This document shows, in pieces, positions 41,873 through 52,411 of a stretch of DNA of 64,000 bases. This stretch comes from Chloroflexota bacterium (lineage in GTDB: Bacteria; Chloroflexota; UBA6077; SHYK01), in NCBI GenBank assembly GCA_035652535.1, contig DASRDP010000058.1, positions 62,001-126,000 on the forward strand, in the 5' to 3' direction. The notes beneath the pieces were generated by a model, which was given only the letters and a program-made list of their open reading frames with translations, had not been told where the DNA came from and ran no database searches. The stretch's first letter is position 1. Every line of letters starts with the position of its first letter. The position numbers and the translations under genes are program-made.

Positions 41873-42391
41873 GTGCTCATCGCAGCGATCTTGCTCGCCC
41901 TCGGGACCGTCCTGGCCCGGCAGTCGTCCGGTGGCGGGTCATTCGGCGTTAACACGGCGGGAGGGCCGGGGACCCTCGCTAGCGCCGTGATGCCCGACTT
42001 CACCCTCTCCCTCGTCGACGGCGCGACGCTGAAGGCGAGCGACCTTGAAGGCAGGCCCGCCGTCCTGAATTTCTGGGCGAGCTGGTGCGTGCCGTGTCAG
42101 GAAGAAGCGCCGCTCTTTGCCCGCATGGCGCGCGAGTACGAGGCGGAGAACGTCGCCTTTCTCGGTATCAGCGAGTGGGACACGGAGAGCGACCTCCGCG
42201 CGTTTCTGGCGCGATACGGCGTGGGCTACAAGAACGGGGTCGATCTCGGCGGCAAAACGGCGATTGAATTTGGGGTGACGGGAATTCCGGAGACCTTCTT
42301 CGTCCGGGCGGATGGAAGCCTCGCAAGCCGATGGATCGGTCCGCTCGACGAGGACCAGCTGCGGAAGCTGGTTCGAGAGATCCAAACGTGA
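41873..42391 (+). CDS. Membrane-anchored thioredoxin-like protein (TlpA/ResA family)
   Basis: A periplasm-side thiol:disulfide oxidoreductase. After an N-terminal hydrophobic anchor comes MPDFTLSLVDGATLKASDLEG, then the active site NFWASWCVPCQEEAPLF (CxxC), the cis-Pro strand VTGIPETFFVRADG and WIGPLDEDQLRKLV. Such proteins reduce the haem-binding cysteines of apocytochrome c, which fits the ccmF/ccmH neighbours. The first conventional start, GTG 41873, lacks a ribosome site and would cut into the anchor. GAGGAAGG at 41811-41818 lies before an in-frame CTG (41828) and ATT (41831), which would give a better signal anchor (IDRLARPLLAAPPLVLIA). The real start may be non-canonical. Confidence 0.88.
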   Translation: MLIAAILLALGTVLARQSSGGGSFGVNTAGGPGTLASAVMPDFTLSLVDGATLKASDLEGRPAVLNFWASWCVPCQEEAPLFARMAREYEAENVAFLGISEWDTESDLRAFLARYGVGYKNGVDLGGKTAIEFGVTGIPETFFVRADGSLASRWIGPLDEDQLRKLVREIQT

Positions 42392-42410
42392 GTCGGCGCC
42401 GCGCGTCGCC

Positions 42411-42833
42411 GTGATCGCGGAGCTGCTCATCGGCATCCTGCGGCTGGCGCACGCCATAACGGCGGCAACGTGGGTGGGAGGTACCCTGACATACGCGCTC
42501 GTGCGCTCCAGCGTCGCGCCGCCCGATTCCGCGGCGTGGCGGGGGTTCCGCGAGATCCTCCGCGCGGGGATCGGCGTGTTCGTGGTGACGGGCGTGGTGC
42601 TGAGCGTCGAACGGCTCTCGTCCGCGGCGCTACCGCCCATCTATGTTGCGCTGCTGGCCGTCAAGGTCGCGCTGGCCATCTGGATGTTCCGGGAGGCGCG
42701 ACGCCTGGGCGCGGGGACACAGCCGGCGAGGCCATGGTGGCGCGGGCCCGAGGGTCGCGTCCTCGCCCTCGGCCTCGCGATCTACGGTCTTGCCGTTGCT
42801 TTGAAATCCGTGTACGAAGAGACCATTCGGTAG
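42411..42833 (+). CDS. CopD-like integral membrane protein
   Basis: A 140-residue protein with four hydrophobic segments. LLIGILRLAHAITAATWVGGTL near the start is the first span of the CopD/DUF2269 type with its conserved His and WVGG; GVVLSVERLSS and a C-terminal span follow. Start GTG 42411 fits this span; a longer reading frame lies inside the tlpA-like gene. Position between the thioredoxin and ccmF suggests a role in haem or copper handling during cytochrome assembly. Function not established. Confidence 0.75.
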   Translation: MIAELLIGILRLAHAITAATWVGGTLTYALVRSSVAPPDSAAWRGFREILRAGIGVFVVTGVVLSVERLSSAALPPIYVALLAVKVALAIWMFREARRLGAGTQPARPWWRGPEGRVLALGLAIYGLAVALKSVYEETIR

Positions 42834-42855
42834 AGCGATTGGACGGAAAGGAACG

Positions 42856-44901
42856 ATGGAGCTGACCGCGGCCGACCTCGGCGTCGCTGCCCTGATTGCC
42901 GCGCTGGTCGCGGCGGGCTGTTCTGTGCTGGCTGGCGCCTTGGGAGCGAGATCCGGCGACGAGCTCCTGCTCAGGGCGGCCCGCAACGGCGCCTTCGTTG
43001 TCGCTGGCATGATCGCCCTGGCCGCCGGCACGCTGGTCGCGGCGTTTCTCACCCACGATTTCTCCCTCGCCTACGTGGTGGAGCACTCCAGCCGATCGAT
43101 GCCCGTCCAGTACATCATCGCCTCGTTCTACAGCGGTCAGCAGGGCTCCCTCCTGTACTGGGCGCTGGCGCTGAGCGTCTTCTCGGCCATCGCTATTCGC
43201 GCGACCTTCGACCGCCTCCGCCAGATGATCGGCTACGTGATCGCCGTGGCGATGGCGATCGAGGTGTTCTTTCTCTACATCCTGACGTTCGTCTCGAGCC
43301 CCTTCGATCGCATGCTGGCAATCCCAGCAGACGGGCGCGGTTTGAACCCCCTCCTCTACGACCAGGGCATGCTCATCCATCCACCCATGCTCCTGCTCGG
43401 CTATGCCAGCGTCGGGGTCCCGTACGCGTTCGCCATGGGCGCCCTTCTCGCCGGGCGCACGGACGCGGACTGGATGCGCGCCACGCGTCGGTTCGCCCTG
43501 TTCGCGTGGGCGTTCCTGGGCGCGGGCAACCTCCTGGGCGCGTGGTGGGCCTACCACGTGCTCGGCTGGGGCGGATACTGGGGCTGGGACCCGGTCGAGA
43601 ACTCCGCCATCATGCCGTGGCTCGCCCTCACCGCCTACGTCCACTCCGTGATGGTCCAACAGCGGCGCGGCATGCTGAAGGTGTGGAATATGGCCCTGAT
43701 CGTCGCCACCTTCTGTCTCGCCGTCCAGGGCACCTTCATCGTCCGGAGCGGCGTCATTTCGTCGGTCCACTCCTTCGCCCAGTCGACGATCGGCCCATAT
43801 TTCTTCGCCTTCCTAGCCACCGTGGTGATCGGATCGGTGGCGGCGCTTCTGGCGCGCCTCCCATCTCTGCGCGACAGCGAGCAGTTCGAAGGGATCGTGT
43901 CGCGGGAGTCGGGCTTTCTCCTGAACAACGTGCTCCTGGTGGGCATCGCGTTCGCCACCTACTGGGGAACGATCTTCCCGGTCCTGTCGGAGGCCGTGCG
44001 CGGGACGAAGGCGACCGTCGGCCCGCCCTTCTACCGGCAGGTCAACGGGCCGCTCCTGCTCGGCCTGCTCCTCCTCATGGGGATTGGGCCCCTGCTCCCG
44101 TGGCGCAAGGCGACCGCGACCCAGCTCCGCCGGACATTCGTCGTCCCGCTCGCCGTCGCCGGGGTCGCGACGACCGTGATGGCCGTTCTCGGCCTTCGGG
44201 AGGTGGCGGCGATCCTCGCGCTGGCGGCCGCGGTCTTTGCCGCCGCCACCGTCGCATCGGAGTACTGGCGTGGAATCCGCGCGCGTATGCGGTCGACGGG
44301 CGAATGGTTCCTGCCGGCCGTCCGCCACCTGATCGCGCGGGCCCGACCCCGCTACGGCGGCTACCTCGTTCACCTGGGGATCGCCTTCATCGCGGTCGGC
44401 GTGGTCTCCTCCTCGTTCTACCAACAGTCCCGGGACGTGACCCTGCCGGTCGGCGGATCCCTCACCATCGGGCGCTATACGTTGACGTACCAGGGTTTGA
44501 CCGACCGGACGGTCGGCGACGCGCGGTCCGTCACAGCGCAGCTCGCCCTGTCGGAAGATGGCGGTCCCTCGCGAACCGTCTCCCCCGGGCGCGTCTTCTT
44601 TCAAAACTTCAACGATCAGCCGGCGACGCGGGTCGCCATCGAGACGGAGCGCCTGGAGGACCTGTATCTCGTCCTCACCGGCTGGGGAGACGACGGCACC
44701 ATCAGCCTCGTCGCCATCATCAACCCGATGGTGCCCTTGATCTGGTTTGGCGGGGTCATCCTCCTCGTCGGCGCGTTCGTGAGCCTTTGGCCGGAACGAG
44801 CGCCCGCGATCCAGCGCGTGCCCATCGCGAGCCGCGGACGCGCCGGCCAGCCGCTGGGCGTTTCCCCCGCGCCGTCGGCGCCCAGCCAGCCCTTCGGATG
44901 A
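42856..44901 (+). CDS. ccmF: Cytochrome c-type biogenesis protein CcmF (haem lyase)
   Basis: Attaches haem to apocytochrome c in the system I pathway. The 681-residue protein has about 14-15 spans. The WWD signature is VLGWGGYWGWDPVENSAIMPW near residue 240. Conserved elements flank it: VQYIIASFYSGQQGSLLYWALALS, DQGMLIHPPMLLLGYASVG with haem-ligand His, SVHSFAQSTIGPYF, and a large outside domain ahead of the last span. AAGGAACG precedes ATG 42856. Its stop overlaps the next start by ATGA. CcmABCDE are not in the window. Confidence 0.95.
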   Translation: MELTAADLGVAALIAALVAAGCSVLAGALGARSGDELLLRAARNGAFVVAGMIALAAGTLVAAFLTHDFSLAYVVEHSSRSMPVQYIIASFYSGQQGSLLYWALALSVFSAIAIRATFDRLRQMIGYVIAVAMAIEVFFLYILTFVSSPFDRMLAIPADGRGLNPLLYDQGMLIHPPMLLLGYASVGVPYAFAMGALLAGRTDADWMRATRRFALFAWAFLGAGNLLGAWWAYHVLGWGGYWGWDPVENSAIMPWLALTAYVHSVMVQQRRGMLKVWNMALIVATFCLAVQGTFIVRSGVISSVHSFAQSTIGPYFFAFLATVVIGSVAALLARLPSLRDSEQFEGIVSRESGFLLNNVLLVGIAFATYWGTIFPVLSEAVRGTKATVGPPFYRQVNGPLLLGLLLLMGIGPLLPWRKATATQLRRTFVVPLAVAGVATTVMAVLGLREVAAILALAAAVFAAATVASEYWRGIRARMRSTGEWFLPAVRHLIARARPRYGGYLVHLGIAFIAVGVVSSSFYQQSRDVTLPVGGSLTIGRYTLTYQGLTDRTVGDARSVTAQLALSEDGGPSRTVSPGRVFFQNFNDQPATRVAIETERLEDLYLVLTGWGDDGTISLVAIINPMVPLIWFGGVILLVGAFVSLWPERAPAIQRVPIASRGRAGQPLGVSPAPSAPSQPFG

Positions 44902-45455
44902 GCGCGACCATCATGCCCCGCGCCAGCGCGTCCGTCGCCGGCTCGCGAGCGACCCAGCGACGACGACCCGCTGGAAACGCTCTTCTCGGCCTCGGGCTCG
45001 CGGCCATCGCGCTCCTCATGATTCCGTCCATCGGCCGTGCCGCCTCGGGGGGCGATATGCCGGTCGATGAGCGGGCGCGACAGATCGCGCAAGAGCTCCG
45101 GTGCCCGATCTGCGAGGGGCTGTCCGTTGCCGATTCGCCCTCGCAGCTTGCCGTTCAGATGCGGGGGGTGATTCGGGAGAAGCTGGAGAGCGGAGAGAGC
45201 AGGGACGAGATCGTCCGGTACTTCGTGCAGCGATACGGCGAGAGCATCTTGATGGAGCCGCCGCGGCGGGGGTTCACCACTGTCGCCTGGGTGGCGCCGT
45301 ACCTCGCGCTCCTCGCGACGCTGGCCTTTCTCGGGTGGAAGCTTCGTCGCAAGCCAACGCCGGCCTCGCCCCCCGTTCCCGACGACGACCTGGCGCCGTA
45401 TCTCGAAACCGTGGACGAGACCTACGAGCTGATCCACGACGAGGCGATTCGTTGA
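44898..45455 (+). CDS. ccmH: Cytochrome c-type biogenesis protein CcmH
   Basis: A thiol reductase component that presents apocytochrome to CcmF. The 185-residue protein has a long Arg-rich start, a hydrophobic segment ending near residue 48 (AASGG, probable cleavage or anchor), then RQIAQELRCPICEGLSVADS with the family motif LRCxxC, SPSQLAVQMRGVIREKL, YGESILMEPP and a C-terminal span (VAWVAPYLALLATLAFLGW). ATG 44898 overlaps ccmF by ATGA, and the stop overlaps the next start (TTGA). Confidence 0.93.
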   Translation: MSATIMPRASASVAGSRATQRRRPAGNALLGLGLAAIALLMIPSIGRAASGGDMPVDERARQIAQELRCPICEGLSVADSPSQLAVQMRGVIREKLESGESRDEIVRYFVQRYGESILMEPPRRGFTTVAWVAPYLALLATLAFLGWKLRRKPTPASPPVPDDDLAPYLETVDETYELIHDEAIR

Positions 45456-46717
45456 CCGCGATCGCCGCGATCGTTCTGGTCGCCATCGGCCTTGCCGTCA
45501 TCAGCCGGCCGCTCTTCGCGCGATCAACGCGCCGTCGGCTCGAAGGGGTCGAGAGCCGACTCGCGGAAGTGGAGGAGCGCTACCGGAGCGCGCTCGCCGA
45601 CATCCAGGACGCGCAGAACGATTGGGAGATCGGCAACCTCTCCGAAGCCGACTACGCGCGATTCCGATACGACGGGCGGCGGCGCGCCGCGGAGGCGCTG
45701 CGCGAGATCGCGGCCTTCACCGAGCGGCGCGCGCACATTCGGCGGGAGGTCGAACGCGAACTGGCCGCCATGGGGCGGCCGACGGGCGTCGCGAGCGCGG
45801 TCGTGGACCACGCCAATGGTCGCGTCCCGGCGGCGTCGCCGCGAACGACGGCAGCGTCCCAGCGCGGCGGGATCGTTTACGCCGTCGGCGGAGCGGCGGG
45901 CGTCGCGGCGGCCATTGCCGGCATCGTGTTCATTTATGCCCACGCCCGGAGCATCCAGGCCGCCCAGGCGCCGGTCGGCGCGCTCCCGGGCCTGCAGGTT
46001 CACGCCGTCGTCACGGACGCGAGGGGCGGCTTCTGGGTCGCGACACAGAACGGGCTCCTCCGAAGCGACGATGGACGGGCCTGGCGTCCTGGCGGGGCCG
46101 CGGCGGACATCTCCGGCATCGCGACGCGCGACGGCGCGCCCTGGCTCGCGGTCGGCCGCGACGTGTCGCTCGAGAGCGACGACGGCGGCGCGACATGGGT
46201 CGAGATCACGACAGACCTGCCCGATGGAGGGATCGCGGGTGCAGGCAGTGGCATGGACGGCGCATTCGCCTACGTGGCCGGTGCCGGCCTCTATCGCACC
46301 GACGACGGAGCACACTGGATGCTCGTCGCCGCTCCCGTGAACGATCCGGTCACTGGCCTTGCAATCCTGCCGGGATCCCAGGGAGGGCAGGCGATCTACC
46401 TGGCGGCCGGCCGGTCGGTGATTCGTTCCGGCGACGGCGGGCGCACATGGGCCTCTGCCGCCGGCGCCGTGAACCTCGCCGTGACCGGCGTGGTGCGCGG
46501 CGTTAGCGCCGACGCCACCCGGGGCGCGCTCTACGCGGCGTCCTCCGACGGGATCTTCCGGACGACGCGCGACGGGTCGGAATGGGAGAAGCTGCCGTTC
46601 CAGGGATCGGTGCGCGCGGTGGCCGGCCGCGGGGATCGACTGGTGGCCATCGACGACGACGGCCACGTGTTCGTTAGCAACAGCGGCGGAGCTGCCTGGA
46701 CGGCCGACCAGGGATGA
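45452..46717 (+). CDS. CcmI-like membrane protein fused to a beta-propeller
   Basis: A 421-residue protein starting at TTG 45452 inside the ccmH stop. Residues 1-20 form a span (IAAIVLVAIGLAVI). The next 80 are coiled-coil-like with EERYRSALADIQDAQNDWEI and LSEADYARFRYDGRRRAAEAL, as in the CcmI start of cytochrome maturation clusters. A second span lies near 140-157. From about 170 the chain is made of sialidase/YCF48-type repeats such as GLLRSDDGRAWRPG, VSLESDDGGATWVEITTDLP and VIRSGDGGRTWASA. CcmI normally ends in TPR repeats, so a propeller in that place is unusual. The propeller probably sits outside the membrane and binds a protein or ligand. Confidence 0.75.
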   Translation: MTAIAAIVLVAIGLAVISRPLFARSTRRRLEGVESRLAEVEERYRSALADIQDAQNDWEIGNLSEADYARFRYDGRRRAAEALREIAAFTERRAHIRREVERELAAMGRPTGVASAVVDHANGRVPAASPRTTAASQRGGIVYAVGGAAGVAAAIAGIVFIYAHARSIQAAQAPVGALPGLQVHAVVTDARGGFWVATQNGLLRSDDGRAWRPGGAAADISGIATRDGAPWLAVGRDVSLESDDGGATWVEITTDLPDGGIAGAGSGMDGAFAYVAGAGLYRTDDGAHWMLVAAPVNDPVTGLAILPGSQGGQAIYLAAGRSVIRSGDGGRTWASAAGAVNLAVTGVVRGVSADATRGALYAASSDGIFRTTRDGSEWEKLPFQGSVRAVAGRGDRLVAIDDDGHVFVSNSGGAAWTADQG

Positions 46718-47907
46718 GGCGGCTCGTTCGACTCGCGGCGCTGGCCGGTCTCGCCCTCGCCGTCGGCTGGCCCGGAGCGACCGTGATGCGTGCCCAGAGC
46801 GCGGATCCGGACGCCGGCGGGCCGGGCGAAGCGTTTAGCGTCGAGGGGCAGGTCGTCAACGGCACAGCGGGCGCGGCGCCGCCAGCGGACCTCCAGATCA
46901 AGGTCGTGTCCTTCGCCGACGAAAAGATTCAGGGCTCGTGGGACGCGAGCCTGGGGGACGACGGGCACTTCGTGGCAAGCGGCATCCCAGTCGCGGCGGG
47001 CGCGACGTACGTGCTGGCCAGCGACTATGAGGGAGCGACCTACGTCGTCCAGGTGACCCCGCCGGACGGCGGCGGCGCCGTGAGCAAGGACCTCACGGTG
47101 TACGAGAGCGTCACGACGGATCCCGGCATCCGATTCGACCAGAGCGCGGTGATCGTGACCGATGTCGACACCGGCAGCCGGGCCATCACGGTCACGGAGC
47201 TGCACACCATCGTGAATCCGACCGATCGGACCTTTGCCCCCCAGATGGGCGGGCCGGGCGGCCCCGCGGGGCTGTTGGTCTTTGGCCTGCCGCCCAACTC
47301 CTTCGATCTCACGCCCGGCCTGGGGCTCGACCCTTCGCAAATCGTGGAGATCGGCCTGGGATTCGCGTCGCTCACGCCGATCTTTCCCGGCCGGCGGGAG
47401 ATCTCCTTCAGCTATCGGTTCCCGTACACCAGCAGCCAGGCGGAGTTCCAGCGGACCGTTCGGTATCCCGTGGATACGGTTCGGGTCCTCGCCGAGACCC
47501 CGGGCCCGGCGATCGCGAGCCAGCAGCTCGCGGCCGCGGACAACGCCACGATCGGCGGCCACCAGTATCGAATCCTGAGCGGGGGCCCGCTTGGCGTTGG
47601 CGACACCCTGCGTTTCACCGTGGACGACTTGCCGGTTCCCGGCGGCATCTTCGCGCGCATCCCGCCGGCCGCCCCGGCCGCCATGGGCGCGCTCGTGGGC
47701 GCCGCGGTCATCGCCCTCTACTGGCGGCGGACGCGTCGCGCGCCACCGATCGCAGAGTTGGGCGCCAGCGTCTCGAGCGACGGTGGCCTGGTGGAGCAGC
47801 TCGTCGCGCTCGAGGAGGAGCACGCCGCCGGCCGGATCTCGGATGCGGAGTTCAATCGATCGAAGGCGGCGCTGCTGGAGCGTGCCGGCGCTCCGGATCA
47901 GTCCTGA
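46714..47907 (+). CDS. Secreted/membrane-anchored beta-sandwich protein
   Basis: A 397-residue protein. An N-terminal signal peptide (LVRLAALAGLALAVGWPGAT, likely cut near AQSA) is followed by about 285 residues of beta-rich sequence: VEGQVVNGTAGAAPPADLQI resembles a carboxypeptidase-regulatory or Ig-like repeat. A span lies at about 317-335, and the short cytoplasmic tail LVEQLVALEEEHAAGRISDA resembles a SHOCT-like helical hairpin. Start ATG 46714 overlaps the previous stop. It is the last gene of the cytochrome maturation unit, so a role at the outer face of that system is possible. No family assigned. Confidence 0.72.
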   Translation: MRRLVRLAALAGLALAVGWPGATVMRAQSADPDAGGPGEAFSVEGQVVNGTAGAAPPADLQIKVVSFADEKIQGSWDASLGDDGHFVASGIPVAAGATYVLASDYEGATYVVQVTPPDGGGAVSKDLTVYESVTTDPGIRFDQSAVIVTDVDTGSRAITVTELHTIVNPTDRTFAPQMGGPGGPAGLLVFGLPPNSFDLTPGLGLDPSQIVEIGLGFASLTPIFPGRREISFSYRFPYTSSQAEFQRTVRYPVDTVRVLAETPGPAIASQQLAAADNATIGGHQYRILSGGPLGVGDTLRFTVDDLPVPGGIFARIPPAAPAAMGALVGAAVIALYWRRTRRAPPIAELGASVSSDGGLVEQLVALEEEHAAGRISDAEFNRSKAALLERAGAPDQS

Positions 47908-47992
47908 CCCGAGCGCCGGCGAATGATCCGGCTCGGGAGGACATCCGGACTTTCCGCGCGCCGAGGCACTGGCTGGGCCATGTTCGTCGATG

Positions 47993-48069
47993 TGGTCGGG
48001 GATGGCAGATTCGAACTGCCGACCTCTTGGTCCCAAACCAAGCGCGCTACCAGACTGCGCTAATCCCCG
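47993..48069 (-). tRNA. tRNA-Pro (anticodon UGG)
   Basis: Minus strand, 77 bases. Acceptor CGGGGAT pairs with ATCCCCG, the D-arm is GCGCAGTCTGGTAGCGC, the anticodon stem-loop CTTGGTTTGGGACCAAG reads CCN codons through UGG, and the T-arm is GGCAGTTCGAATCTGCC. The CCA end is encoded, unlike the tRNA-Leu in this window. Confidence 0.96.
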
Positions 48070-48079
48070 GGCGTCGAAA

Positions 48080-48085
48080 ATTATA
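48080..48085 (-). promoter_or_regulatory. -10 box of tRNA-Pro
   Basis: A perfect TATAAT on the minus strand about 11 bases before the tRNA 5' end. It contains the TAA stop of rdgB. No good -35 is visible, so the tRNA may also be read from the upstream operon. Confidence 0.55.
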
Positions 48086-48703
48086 GCGACTGCAGGTACC
48101 GAACCAGCCTCGCCGCCGCTCGCGCGCGGTGGCTGATCCGGTTCTTTTCCGCCTCGGCCAGCTCGGCCATGGTCCGGCCCAGCCTCGGGATGCGCACGAT
48201 CGGGTCGAACCCGAACCCGCCCGTGCCGGCCGGCGCCAGGGCGACGACACCCGCGCAGCGCCCCTCGAAGGTTCGCTCCGTTCCATCCTCGTCGATCAGC
48301 GCCATGACGCACACGTACCGACAGCGTCGCCGGCGTGGCGGCACCTCCCGCAGCGCCTCCAGCACGCGCGCGTTCTTCTCGGGTCCGTCGGGGAGTCCCA
48401 GGTACCGGGCGCTGAAGACGCCCGGCGCTCCGCCCAGCGCGTCGATCTCGAGCCCGGAGTCCTCAGCGATCGTCGGCATACCGGTCGCCGCGAACCACGC
48501 GCGGGCCTTCAGAAGCGCATTGTCGGCGTAGGTCGCGCCCGTCTCCTCGACGTCCAGATGCGTCGCGAGGTCCTCGGGCGAGACCAAGCGGCGAGTCGCC
48601 ACCGACAGGAGCGCCGCGATCTCCCGGATCTTTCCGCTGTTGGTGGTGGCGACGAGGAGCGCCGAATCCGGGCGCGCCGCCACCGCGCCCGGGATGCCGT
48701 CCG

Positions 48704-48710
<7 letters not shown>
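48081..48710 (-). CDS. rdgB: XTP/dITP diphosphatase (Ham1/RdgB family)
   Basis: Removes non-canonical purine nucleotides (XTP, dITP) from the pool. The 209-residue protein has LLVATTNSGKIREIAALL, where family members keep T/SxNxxK, EETGATYADNALLKARAW, AEDSGLEIDALGGAPGVFSARYLG with the catalytic acids, GGFGFDPIVRIP, and a closing NRISHRARAA. Start ATG 48710 overlaps the FtsH-like gene by seven bases, so the two are co-transcribed. About 15 extra residues precede the usual start. Confidence 0.95.
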
Positions 48711-50530
<1,820 letters not shown>

Positions 50531-50539
50531 CGGACGCTC

Positions 50540-51055
50540 CTATTCGACGCGGTCAATTTTGCCTTTCGTGTCGAGCGTGAAAACGTAGGGAATGTAGGTG
50601 GCATCGCTACTGGATGGATTGGTGCGCGCCACGACGTAGAACTGCATGCTCCCGCTGGGGATCGGGTACCCGCCGATATACTGGACCCGGTCGATGCGGC
50701 TTCCAATTTCGCGCACGCGGTCGAGCTGCCGCTGCGTCTCGTCCTGGCTCACCCCGCGCTGCTGCAGATCCTGAATCACGCGGTCGCTGTATGCCTGCCA
50801 CACGAGCTTGGCGTCGTACGTCTGCTGCCCGCGCAGATACGCCGCCGTCGAGCTTGGCTCATTCTGAGCAACGGGAGCGCTCGAGGATCCCGTGGACGGG
50901 ACCGAGAGGCTCAGCGACGGCCAGAGATCGAAGCTCGACAGGGCGATGATGCCCGCGATCACGAACAGTGCCAGGGCGATGATTCTGCCCCGGCGTGCGC
51001 TCCCCCGGACGGTTCGGGCGGCGATACGCCGGAGGACGCGAACAACTATGGTCAT
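50540..51055 (-). CDS. Single-span membrane protein of unknown function
   Basis: A 171-residue protein. A short Arg-rich start is followed by one span (IIALALFVIAGIIALSSF) and then an outside domain of about 120 residues with a Ser-rich linker. A helical part (VIQDLQQRGVSQDETQRQLD) precedes a beta part (VQYIGGYPIPSGSMQFYVVA) that ends with TLDTKGKIDRVE. The start is ATG 51055 because the promoter lies just upstream; an earlier ATG at 51124 would fall within that promoter. It is the first gene of the unit with the FtsH-like protease and may be its partner or substrate adaptor, which is inference only. Confidence 0.75.
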   Translation of the reverse strand: MTIVVRVLRRIAARTVRGSARRGRIIALALFVIAGIIALSSFDLWPSLSLSVPSTGSSSAPVAQNEPSSTAAYLRGQQTYDAKLVWQAYSDRVIQDLQQRGVSQDETQRQLDRVREIGSRIDRVQYIGGYPIPSGSMQFYVVARTNPSSSDATYIPYVFTLDTKGKIDRVE

Positions 51056-51115
51056 GCTATCCAGCGGTGTGGCGGTTGCACGGATAGGCGTCGAGATCCG
51101 TGCGCGCTCTTTGAT

Positions 51116-51145
51116 AGGGTATCCTAGCATTCCCGATCTGGTCAA
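51116..51145 (-). promoter_or_regulatory. Promoter of the membrane protein/FtsH-like/rdgB operon
   Basis: Minus strand TTGACC (51145-51140), an 18-base spacer and TACCCT (51121-51116). The -10 is weak, but the -35 is good and the spacing matches other promoters in this window. Confidence 0.5.
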
Positions 51146-51292
51146 CGTTCGTCTGGTCGTTCGGCCATCCGTCTCCCAGCCCATCGGGCGACTCAAGCGG
51201 CTCCAGCGGGACGCGCCGAGGTCGCGCCCGACCTGGACCGACGTCTTGACCCGCGCTCGGGTAACAGTGGGCGTCCCGATCGGAGGAATCCC

Positions 51293-52375
51293 ATGTCGAA
51301 GGCGCGCGTAGCGCTGATCTATGGCGGTCGGTCTGGCGAGCACGAGGTGTCCGTCGCGTCCGCGCGCTCGCTGGTGCGGGCCATCGACCCGGATCGCTAC
51401 ACCGTGCTCCCCATCAAGATCGACCACGAGGGATCGTGGCTGCTGTCGGAGCCCGGATCTCCCGCGGCCACGAGCACGCAGCGCGTCCTTCCCAGCGCTG
51501 ATCCTGGCCGCCGCGGGTTCGTCTGCCTCGCCACCTCGGGCAACCCCGACGGCGACTTCTACGAGATCGACGTCGCCTTCCCCCTCGTCCACGGGACGTA
51601 CGGCGAGGATGGATGCCTTCAGGGCCTGCTCGAGATGGCCGGCATCCCGTACGTGGGATCGGGTGTGCTCGCCTCCGCGGTGTCGATGGACAAGATCGTG
51701 ATGAAGTCCGTCTTCCGCGCGGAGGGATTCCCGACGCCACGGTGGATCGCCGTCGATCGGACGGACGCCGAGACCGATCCGTGCCTGCCCGAGCGGATCG
51801 CCGAAGAGATCGGCTTCCCTTGCTTCGTGAAACCGAGCAACCTCGGGTCAAGCGTTGGGATCAACAAGGCGCGCGACGAGGACCAACTCGCGGATGCGAT
51901 CGCGCTCGCAGCGCAGTTCAGCGCCCGCCTCATCGTCGAGCAAGGGCTCGAAGTGCGGGAGATCGAGTGCGGAGTTCTCGGCAACCACGAGCCCAGCGCA
52001 TCGGTGGTCGGCGAGATCATCCCAGCGCGCGACTTCTACGACTACGAGGCGAAGTATCATGACCAGCGCACCCAGTTCGTGATTCCCGCGTCGCTACCCG
52101 AGGCGATCGCGTCGCGGGTGCGTGATCTGGCCGTGCGCGCCTTTCAGGCGATCGGCGGGGCGGGCATGGCGCGCGTCGATTTCTTCCTCGGGCGCGACGA
52201 CGGCGCCGTTTACTTGAACGAGATCAACACGATACCGGGATTCACCGACATGAGCGTATATCCGCGCCTGTGGAACGCGTCGGGAGTCGCCTATGGGCAG
52301 CTCATCGACCGATTGATCTCCCTCGCCTTCGAGCGCCACGCCGATCAAGCCCGCAACCGGACCCGGTACGCCTAG
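51293..52375 (+). CDS. ddl: D-alanine--D-alanine ligase
   Basis: Makes D-Ala-D-Ala for peptidoglycan. The 360-residue ATP-grasp enzyme has VALIYGGRSGEHEVSVASA, FPLVHGTYGEDGCLQGLLE, IPYVGSGVLASAVSMDK, FVKPSNLGSSVGI for ATP binding, and VYLNEINTIPGFT with the Mg2+ ligands. The GEHEVS motif carries the catalytic Glu that binds the first D-Ala. Start ATG 51293 has GGAGGAATCCC upstream. No TTGACA-type promoter with correct spacing was found between it and the divergent operon. Confidence 0.96.
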   Translation: MSKARVALIYGGRSGEHEVSVASARSLVRAIDPDRYTVLPIKIDHEGSWLLSEPGSPAATSTQRVLPSADPGRRGFVCLATSGNPDGDFYEIDVAFPLVHGTYGEDGCLQGLLEMAGIPYVGSGVLASAVSMDKIVMKSVFRAEGFPTPRWIAVDRTDAETDPCLPERIAEEIGFPCFVKPSNLGSSVGINKARDEDQLADAIALAAQFSARLIVEQGLEVREIECGVLGNHEPSASVVGEIIPARDFYDYEAKYHDQRTQFVIPASLPEAIASRVRDLAVRAFQAIGGAGMARVDFFLGRDDGAVYLNEINTIPGFTDMSVYPRLWNASGVAYGQLIDRLISLAFERHADQARNRTRYA

Positions 52376-52411
52376 GCGTCGACAACCTCCAGAAAGGATT
52401 GGGCGAGTCGC

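Noticed and set aside
51246-51275. TTGACC upstream of ddl as a promoter
   Set aside because: No -10-like sequence at 16-19 bases; the sequence there is GGCGTC.
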